Source of the DNA: DAOPYU01 sp942493245 | GTDB lineage: Bacteria; Sumerlaeota; Sumerlaeia; UBA8349 | NCBI GenBank assembly: GCA_942493245.1 | Contig: OW818685.1 | Coordinates: forward strand, 1,364,001-1,428,000 | Direction of reading: 5' to 3' | Length of the DNA stretch: 64,000 nucleotides | Part shown: positions 59,213-64,000 of the stretch, piece after piece | Numbering within the stretch: the first letter of the stretch is position 1 | Layout of the letters: the number at the start of each line of letters is the position of its first letter | The notes under the pieces: generated by a model | The model's input: only the letters and a program-made list of their open reading frames with translations | Database searches by the model: none | What the model was told of the DNA's origin: nothing | Program-made: the position numbers and the translations under genes

Positions 59213-60316
59213 TCAGTCCTTGTAGGACCGTTTGAGGGCGGCTTCTTTTTTGTGGGCGTCCTGGGCCAGTTCGATGAGGCGGGTCAGGAGATCCTTGTAG
59301 CCGATGCCGGTGGCTTCCCAGAGTTTCGGGTACATGCTGATACGCGTAAAACCGGGGAGCGTGTTGATCTCGTTGACGAGAACCTCGCCGTTTTCTTGCA
59401 GGAAGAAATCCACGCGGGCAAATCCGGCGCATTCGAGCGTCAGGAAGGTGCGGACGGCCAGTTCCTGGATGCGCTTTGTCGTTGCCGGGTCGAGCCGGGC
59501 GGGGATTTCCAGACCGGCTCCGTTCGCGTCCACGTATTTCGCGTCGTAGCTGTAGAAGTCGGCGTGGACCAGGATTTCTCCGGGAACTGAAGCTTGGGGG
59601 TGCTCGTTGCCCAGCATCGCGCATTCGATCTCGCGCCCGACAATGTTTTCCTCGATGATGACTTTCTGGTCGAACTGGAAAGCGAGCGCCATCGCGGCGT
59701 CGAACTCGACCAGGTTGCGGACCTTGCTGATTCCCACCGAAGAGCCCAGATTGCAGGGTTTGATGAAGAGCGTCTGGCCCAGTTCCGAGGCGACTTTCTC
59801 GTAGGAAACGGGGGCGCGTTCGAAAGCCCGAACGATCTGGAACCGGGGACCGGGGAGGCCCGCCTCATGCAGCAGGCGTTTCATGACATCCTTGTCCATC
59901 GAGACCGCCGACCCCAGGACCCCCGCCCCGACGAAAGGGACGTTGAGCAACCGCAGAAAGCCTTGGAGGCATCCGTCTTCACCGAAAGAGCCGTGGGCGA
60001 TGGGGAAGAAGAGGTCGATCTCCTCGACGGTCTGGCCCGAGGCGGCTTCCAGCAGTTCGATCCGATTGGCTCGCCGCACGGGCAGGACTTCCATGGCCAA
60101 CGGGTTGACGTGCTGCCCGGCGCCGATTCCCTCCGCCCCGGTGACGAGGGGTTGTTCGGGCGAGGCGAGGCGCCACGCGCCCTGTTTGTCCAGGCCGATC
60201 AGAATACCGTGATATTGATCCGAATCCAAGGCCCCGTGGATGTTCCGGGCCGATTCGATGGAAACTTCATGTTCCCCGCTGGGACCGCCGAAAAGGATGC
60301 CGATGCGTTGCTTCAA
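59213..60316 (-). CDS. ddl: D-alanine--D-alanine ligase
   Basis: The 367-residue ATP-grasp enzyme joins two D-alanines for peptidoglycan. Motifs: IGILFGGPSGEHEVSIESAR at the N-terminus, FPIAHGSFGEDGCLQGFLRL, LFIKPCNLGSSVGISKVRN and CAGFARVDFFLQENGEVLVN, followed by EINTLPGFTRISMYPKLWEA. It is the longer Ddl form with an insert before the ATP-grasp core. The start codon is TTG at 60316, fixed by GGAGG nine bases upstream and the family's N-terminus. Residue patterns fit D-Ala-D-Ala rather than D-Ala-D-Lac specificity, but I cannot be certain. Confidence 0.96.
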   Translation of the reverse strand: MKQRIGILFGGPSGEHEVSIESARNIHGALDSDQYHGILIGLDKQGAWRLASPEQPLVTGAEGIGAGQHVNPLAMEVLPVRRANRIELLEAASGQTVEEIDLFFPIAHGSFGEDGCLQGFLRLLNVPFVGAGVLGSAVSMDKDVMKRLLHEAGLPGPRFQIVRAFERAPVSYEKVASELGQTLFIKPCNLGSSVGISKVRNLVEFDAAMALAFQFDQKVIIEENIVGREIECAMLGNEHPQASVPGEILVHADFYSYDAKYVDANGAGLEIPARLDPATTKRIQELAVRTFLTLECAGFARVDFFLQENGEVLVNEINTLPGFTRISMYPKLWEATGIGYKDLLTRLIELAQDAHKKEAALKRSYKD

Positions 60317-60411
60317 GATCTGTTGCCTCCAGATTATTGTAGGGGAAGGGGCCGCATGGGATGCGGGAGGCCAATCCGCAGCGTATCATACAGAAACCAT
60401 CGGGGATTGCA

Positions 60412-60455
60412 ACGCAAAGCCGGTAAAATCCTTGCGGATCTTACCGGCTTTGCGT
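60412..60455 (-). terminator. Stem-loop after glnK
   Basis: Perfect 15-base arms ACGCAAAGCCGGTAA (60412-60426) and its complement (60441-60455) start 25 bases past the glnK stop on the minus strand. No T-run follows, so its strength as an intrinsic terminator is uncertain. It separates the nitrogen operon from ddl. Confidence 0.65.
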
Positions 60456-60479
60456 GTTGTCTGTCCCTGGAGTGCGCGT

Positions 60480-60824
60480 TTAGATGGCGCGTCCTCCGCG
60501 TTCCCCGGTCCGGATGCGGATACAGTCTTCCATCGGGGTGATGAAGATTTTTCCGTCGCCGACGGACCCGCTTCCATTCGTCCGGGCTGCCTCGATGATG
60601 GTTTGGCAGGTGATGTCCACAAATTCGTCGTTGACGGCGATATCGAGGCGTGTCTTGGGGATCAGGTTCGGGATGACTTTCTGACCGCGGTAGATGTTTT
60701 CTCCCTGTTGTTGACCGTGGCCGGAGACCCGGGTGACGGTGATGCGTTCGATTTCGGCGGCGATCAGGGCTTCGCGGACCTGGTCCAGTTTGCTTTCGCG
60801 GATGATGGCGGTGATCATTTTCAT
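60480..60824 (-). CDS. glnK: P-II nitrogen regulatory protein (GlnK-type)
   Basis: The 114-residue protein is a P-II trimer subunit that senses ATP/ADP and 2-oxoglutarate and, next to amt, blocks the ammonium channel when nitrogen is plentiful. Motifs: MKMITAIIRESKLDQVREAL, TVTRVSGHGQQQGENIYRGQ, and GSVGDGKIFITPMEDCIRIR with TGERG. In the T-loop the tyrosine that is uridylylated in enterobacteria (Tyr51) is absent: after YRG the residues are QKVIPN rather than AEYMVD, so control by uridylylation is unlikely. It lies 48 bases downstream of amt. Confidence 0.96.
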   Translation of the reverse strand: MKMITAIIRESKLDQVREALIAAEIERITVTRVSGHGQQQGENIYRGQKVIPNLIPKTRLDIAVNDEFVDITCQTIIEAARTNGSGSVGDGKIFITPMEDCIRIRTGERGGRAI

Positions 60825-60872
60825 GGTGGTGCGTCTCCTTATTCGAGAATCGTAAAAGTCAGTTGCAGTGCG

Positions 60873-62219
60873 TTACGACAGGTTGAGCATGCCGTAGCCC
60901 TGTTCGCCGTGGATCGAGTGGTCCAGACCCGCCATTTCCGTAGCAGCGTCGGCTCGCAGACCGAACACCTTATCCACCAGCAGGACCAGGACCGTGGTCA
61001 CAAGGGCGGCGTACACGATGGCGATTCCCACCGCTGTCGCCTGCACGCCCAACTGATCCCAGAGGGTCCAGGACCCCTTCGCGGCTTCGCGGGCGGTGGC
61101 CATCCAGCTGTCACGGATGAAGAAAGTCAGCAACAACGCCCCGATAGTCCCACCGACTCCGTGGATACCGAAGGCATCCAGACTGTCGTCGTACTTCAGT
61201 TTCTCCTTCACCTGAATGGCCAGGTAACAGATGATCGCAGCACACGCTCCCATGATCAACGCGCCCGAGGGCTGTACCACACCCGCGGCGGGAGTCACGG
61301 CGACCAGCCCGGCCAGCACACCCGAAGCAAAGCCGAGGGCGGAGGACTTGCCACGATGGATCGCTTCCACAAGCATCCAGGTCAAGGAACCACTGGCGGC
61401 CGCCACCTGTGTCATGGTCAGAGCGCGGGCGGTGTCCAGCCCGCTTGAGATGGCGCTGCCGGCGTTGAACCCGAACCAGCCCACCCACAGAAGGCCCGCG
61501 CCGATCATGGTCATGACCAGGTTGTTGGGCCGGACGGAGAGTTTCGGGTGCCCGCGCCGCGCGCCGAGCCAGAGCGCCGCCACCAGACCGCTCACGCCGG
61601 AGCTGATGTGGACCACGGTGCCGCCGGCGAAGTCGATTGCGCCCGCCGCGCCCAGGTTGAACAGGAAGCCGTCCTTGGCCCACACCCAGTGGCAGAGGGG
61701 GTTATAGACCAGCAAGGCCCACAGGGCGATGAAGATACAGTAACCGCGGAACCGCACGCGTTCGGCGAAAGCGCCCGCAATCAGGGCCGGGGTGATGATG
61801 GCAAACTTACCCTGAAACATCGCGAAGACATATTCGGGGATACCGGAGTCGAGGATCTTTTCATCTATGCCGCGCAGGAGGAAGTAGTCCCAGTTCCATC
61901 CGCACCACCCGCCCAGCGCGCTTTGACCGAAGCTCATCGAGTAACCGCAGACCATCCAGAGAACCGCGATGATCCCCATCGCGACAAAGCTGTGCATCAT
62001 GGTTCCGAGGACGTTTTTGGTCTGGACCAACCCCCCGTAGAACATGGCCAGACCGGGTACCATGAGCAGCACCAGGGCGGTTGAGGTGAGCATCCAGGCG
62101 GTACCGCCGGAATCCACTTTGGGCGCGGCGGCTGGTTCCTGTGCCCAAAGAATGCAGGGGGCGCAGGCCAGCAGCACAAGCGCAAGGGATGCAATTTTTC
62201 TCCAATTTACACGACTCAT
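60873..62219 (-). CDS. amt: Ammonium transporter (Amt)
   Basis: The 448-residue trimeric channel brings ammonium through the inner membrane. A cleavable signal (LALVLLACAPCILWAQ) precedes eleven helices. Family residues are visible: the outer-gate and pore region in STALVLLMVPGLAMFYGGLV, DFAGGTVVHISSGVSGLVAA with the first pore histidine, GFNAGSAISSGLDTARAL and DDSLDAFGIHGVGGTIGALL with the second. It is the first gene of the amt-glnK operon and has a sigma-54 promoter candidate about 110 bases upstream, which would tie it to nitrogen limitation. Confidence 0.97.
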   Translation of the reverse strand: MSRVNWRKIASLALVLLACAPCILWAQEPAAAPKVDSGGTAWMLTSTALVLLMVPGLAMFYGGLVQTKNVLGTMMHSFVAMGIIAVLWMVCGYSMSFGQSALGGWCGWNWDYFLLRGIDEKILDSGIPEYVFAMFQGKFAIITPALIAGAFAERVRFRGYCIFIALWALLVYNPLCHWVWAKDGFLFNLGAAGAIDFAGGTVVHISSGVSGLVAALWLGARRGHPKLSVRPNNLVMTMIGAGLLWVGWFGFNAGSAISSGLDTARALTMTQVAAASGSLTWMLVEAIHRGKSSALGFASGVLAGLVAVTPAAGVVQPSGALIMGACAAIICYLAIQVKEKLKYDDSLDAFGIHGVGGTIGALLLTFFIRDSWMATAREAAKGSWTLWDQLGVQATAVGIAIVYAALVTTVLVLLVDKVFGLRADAATEMAGLDHSIHGEQGYGMLNLS

Positions 62220-62330
62220 CGGGTTCTCCTGACTGTTACGAAAATGGTGTTTCAGGCCGGACGCCAGAACCTACGAACGCGTAGGGCCCCTTTCCGCCAT
62301 AGGGAAGGACTCATCCCTGAATGGGACTAC

Positions 62331-62346
62331 AGCACGGGTTGTGCCA
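62331..62346 (-). promoter_or_regulatory. Sigma-54 (-24/-12) promoter of amt-glnK
   Basis: On the minus strand TGGCACAACCCGTGCT matches the RpoN consensus TGGCACRNNNNTTGCW at all fixed positions but one (G for the first T of TTGC), with the correct spacing between GG and GC. Transcription would begin near 62320. Nitrogen-regulated amt-glnK operons commonly use such promoters. An upstream activator site for an NtrC-type protein was not identified. Confidence 0.75.
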
Positions 62347-62513
62347 TTTGTTTAAAAGAATCAAATATCCGTATGGAATGCTTTCATACTTGAAGATAAG
62401 AAGCGAAAAGGACGGAATCCAGAATCCGGATGATTCCTACAAAAGAGTAGGATTGGCTTCAAATCCCCTACCGCTGGGTGTGGAAGACCGTCGGGGGGAA
62501 TGGGGGATATGGA

Positions 62514-62555
62514 ATTTTCGCGGCGTCCTTCCAGTGTGAAGAACGCCGCGAAAAT
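62514..62555 (-). terminator. Stem-loop after the cytochrome-like gene
   Basis: Perfect 13-base arms ATTTTCGCGGCGT (62514-62526) and its complement (62543-62555) start 37 bases after the stop at 62593. The terminal A-T pairs give a short T-rich 3' side on the minus strand. Confidence 0.7.
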
Positions 62556-62592
62556 GGAGAGATCGATTGAAATCTTTTTGGAGGGAACTCCG

Positions 62593-64000
62593 TCAGGGTT
62601 TGGCCGCGCTGACCGGTTTCCAGACGAACGAATCCCAGTAGGCTCGATCCGTTTTGTAGCAATCAATCGCCGCATCGGCGGGCAGGTCGGCGGGCAGGAT
62701 GCCGTACCGTTTGAGTTCCCGGATGTAGGGCGCCGGGGGGCGGAATCCCGGCATGTCGAAGCGCTTGATCGTGTCGAGGTGTTTCTTCGCTTCGGTGACG
62801 GCGGCCAGGAGTTTCTGGTAATCCGGGTCGTGGGTGTCCTTGAAGACGGATGGGTGTGTCTTCACGGTTTCGGGGGTTCCCTCTGCGCCGGGTTTCGCTT
62901 CGTTTGTCTTCTCGCCTTCGTCCTTCACCACACAGAGTCCGTATCCGAAATCGGTTCCCAGAGTGCCGGTGGTCGAGGCGGCCAGCGGCGCCAGGAGAAG
63001 GGGGGACATTTCGGGGCGGGTGAGGTTATAGACGATATGCCGCGTGAATCGGTAACGCTGTTTGGGATCGCCCATCCGGGCTTCCCAAGGAGGAAGCGCC
63101 CGTTCGTCGGTAATGGATCGCGGCAGCGAACGCAGTTCGGTGTGGCACGAGGCGCATCGGCGGTCCACCACGTCGAGGGCGGCCTTGACGGCGGGCCACT
63201 CGAGGTCGGGCCGGTCAATGTTATTCTCGTTGTATCCGCCGATCATGCCGGAACCGAGCGCGGCGTAGGTGCCGGGGTAGGGGCCGCCTACTTCGATCCA
63301 GTAGCGGATCATTTTGCGTTCCGCTGGATCGAGTTGGACGCGGTGGTGAGTTTTCCGTCCCGGCTCGCCGATTTTGTCCATCAGAGGGCTGGCCGTGGCG
63401 CCGATCGAGCGGGGCGCCTTGTTGCTTTCGGGGCGGTTGCGTCCGTCGGCGACCTGGTCGCGCGTGAAGAGGTTGTAATAGCTGTGGGAATAGAGGGGGC
63501 CGCGGTCGCCGGTCAGGATAAGGCCCCCCTCGCGTTTTTCGGGCTTGTGGCACTTGACGCAGTGGCGATCCAGAATGGGTTGGATGTCGCGCGGGAAGTC
63601 GAAGACGTCGGGGATGCCTTCGATGGGCTGGATCTGGCTGGGGCCGCGCTGGAGGGCCTGCAGGGAGGGCCGACCGGTGTTGACCGCCGTGCGGGTGCGT
63701 TGTTCGTGGCACCCGACGCAGCTGTTCGTTTCGCCGGGCATGACGGAGGTGAAACTCTGCATCCGCTTGAGGGAGTTTTCGTTTTCGTCGAGCGCGATGA
63801 AAAAGAGGCTGCGCACCGCGGGCGCGTCGAACGCGGCCGAGCCGTCCGCTTCGACGGGGACTGTCCCCAGGATGCGTTCAAGCGTGAAGGTGCCGCCGTA
63901 GCTGAGGGGCTCCATGCCGCCCGTGTAGTTGATCTGTTTCGGGAGGGATTCGACGATCAGGAGTTTCTTGATTTCGCCTCGGTTGATTCCTTCCATGCGG
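62593..64000 (-). CDS. HzsA-related multi-CxxCH protein, partial at window end
   Basis: The frame is open from the window edge to the stop at 62593; about 469 residues are visible and they are the C-terminal part of a larger protein. The text GGMEPLSYGGTFTLERILGT and RSLFFIALDENENSLKRMQS, then CVGCHEQR, is that of hydrazine-synthase-A-related proteins common in planctomycete-like bacteria. Three heme-c-type motifs are seen: CVGCH, CVKCH (in PILDRHCVKCHKPEKREGGL, a PSCyt1-like opening) and CASCH. It is not itself evidence of anammox, since the family is broad. The ATG at 63996 is internal to the conserved region and not the start. Role: probably an exported electron-transfer or binding protein. 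Confidence 0.82.
   Translation of the reverse strand, partial: RMEGINRGEIKKLLIVESLPKQINYTGGMEPLSYGGTFTLERILGTVPVEADGSAAFDAPAVRSLFFIALDENENSLKRMQSFTSVMPGETNSCVGCHEQRTRTAVNTGRPSLQALQRGPSQIQPIEGIPDVFDFPRDIQPILDRHCVKCHKPEKREGGLILTGDRGPLYSHSYYNLFTRDQVADGRNRPESNKAPRSIGATASPLMDKIGEPGRKTHHRVQLDPAERKMIRYWIEVGGPYPGTYAALGSGMIGGYNENNIDRPDLEWPAVKAALDVVDRRCASCHTELRSLPRSITDERALPPWEARMGDPKQRYRFTRHIVYNLTRPEMSPLLLAPLAASTTGTLGTDFGYGLCVVKDEGEKTNEAKPGAEGTPETVKTHPSVFKDTHDPDYQKLLAAVTEAKKHLDTIKRFDMPGFRPPAPYIRELKRYGILPADLPADAAIDCYKTDRAYWDSFVWKPVSAAKP

Larger units (their letters stand above)
62220..62592. other. Intergenic region with the amt promoter and a stem-loop
   Basis: No gene is supported. It holds the sigma-54 site at 62331-62346, a leader of roughly 100 bases before amt and the stem-loop at 62514-62555 that closes the cytochrome-like gene. 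Confidence 0.7.

Noticed and set aside
62593..64000. Evidence for anammox metabolism
   Set aside because: HzsA-related proteins with planctomycete-type cytochrome domains are widespread in non-anammox bacteria, and no hzsB, hzsC or hdh gene is present.

Overview
The window is about 64 kb of high-GC chromosome (around 60 percent by eye) from an uncultured-type, probably diderm, heterotrophic bacterium. The gene content points to the Planctomycetes-Verrucomicrobia-Lentisphaerae group or a neighbouring candidate phylum such as Hydrogenedentota or Sumerlaeota: four quinoprotein-like beta-propellers, a Tat-exported NHL protein, a Tat-exported hydroxypyruvate-isomerase-like barrel, a hydrazine-synthase-A-like multi-CxxCH protein, and many small intergenic hairpin repeats. 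This placement is inference; no rRNA or other decisive marker apart from ribosomal protein L28 is present. No tRNA, rRNA, CRISPR array or prophage was recognised.

Layout. 1-4.8 kb: a membrane-anchored DUF3352-like protein (cut by the window start), a C-terminal processing protease, L28 and a LysE-type exporter. 4.9-8.6 kb: a secreted papain-like peptidase and a small AT-richer island holding an HNH-type gene split by a complete IS3-family element, then a HEPN/MNT toxin-antitoxin pair whose toxin is cut to 32 codons. 8.7-12.8 kb: murJ, a secreted glycosidase-like protein and aat. 13.1-23.4 kb: one tightly coupled eight-gene operon that joins quinoprotein and NHL propellers, an exported four-cluster ferredoxin, a NapH-like membrane Fe-S protein, a second membrane ferredoxin, a HydC/HydB (NuoE/NuoF) fusion and a 2Fe-2S/GltD-like protein. 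This is the most likely undescribed system in the window. It reads as a redox chain between cytoplasmic NAD(H) and an extracytoplasmic propeller, with no recognisable hydrogenase, formate dehydrogenase or quinone-site subunit.

23.5-27.1 kb: a GH32 fructan/sucrose hydrolase with a ROK kinase that is probably its fructokinase. 27.1-38.4 kb, all on the minus strand: PilZ protein, GT-C membrane protein, zwf, rubredoxin, ZIP transporter, serine acetyltransferase, YyaL-like protein, ferredoxin, peroxiredoxin and two small conserved unknowns, with an oxidative-stress and metal/sulfur flavour. 38.8-47.7 kb: a secreted beta-helix protein, a Tat-exported epimerase-like barrel, FAH-family hydrolase, GT4 glycosyltransferase, pyrF, a cysteine-desulfidase-family protein and a fusion of a degenerate ATP sulfurylase with an intact APS kinase. 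47.8-50.4 kb: a lone SMC/Rad50-like ATPase with a CxxC hook, possibly a defence gene. 50.8-56.6 kb: two further quinoprotein-like genes around an alcohol dehydrogenase/AraC pair with a frameshifted cupin relic. 56.7-64 kb: a large secreted repeat protein, ddl, the glnK-amt nitrogen operon behind a convincing sigma-54 promoter, and the C-terminal part of a cytochrome-like HzsA-related protein that runs off the end.

At least three families of intergenic palindromes recur in the window and account for nearly all of the longer non-coding stretches.
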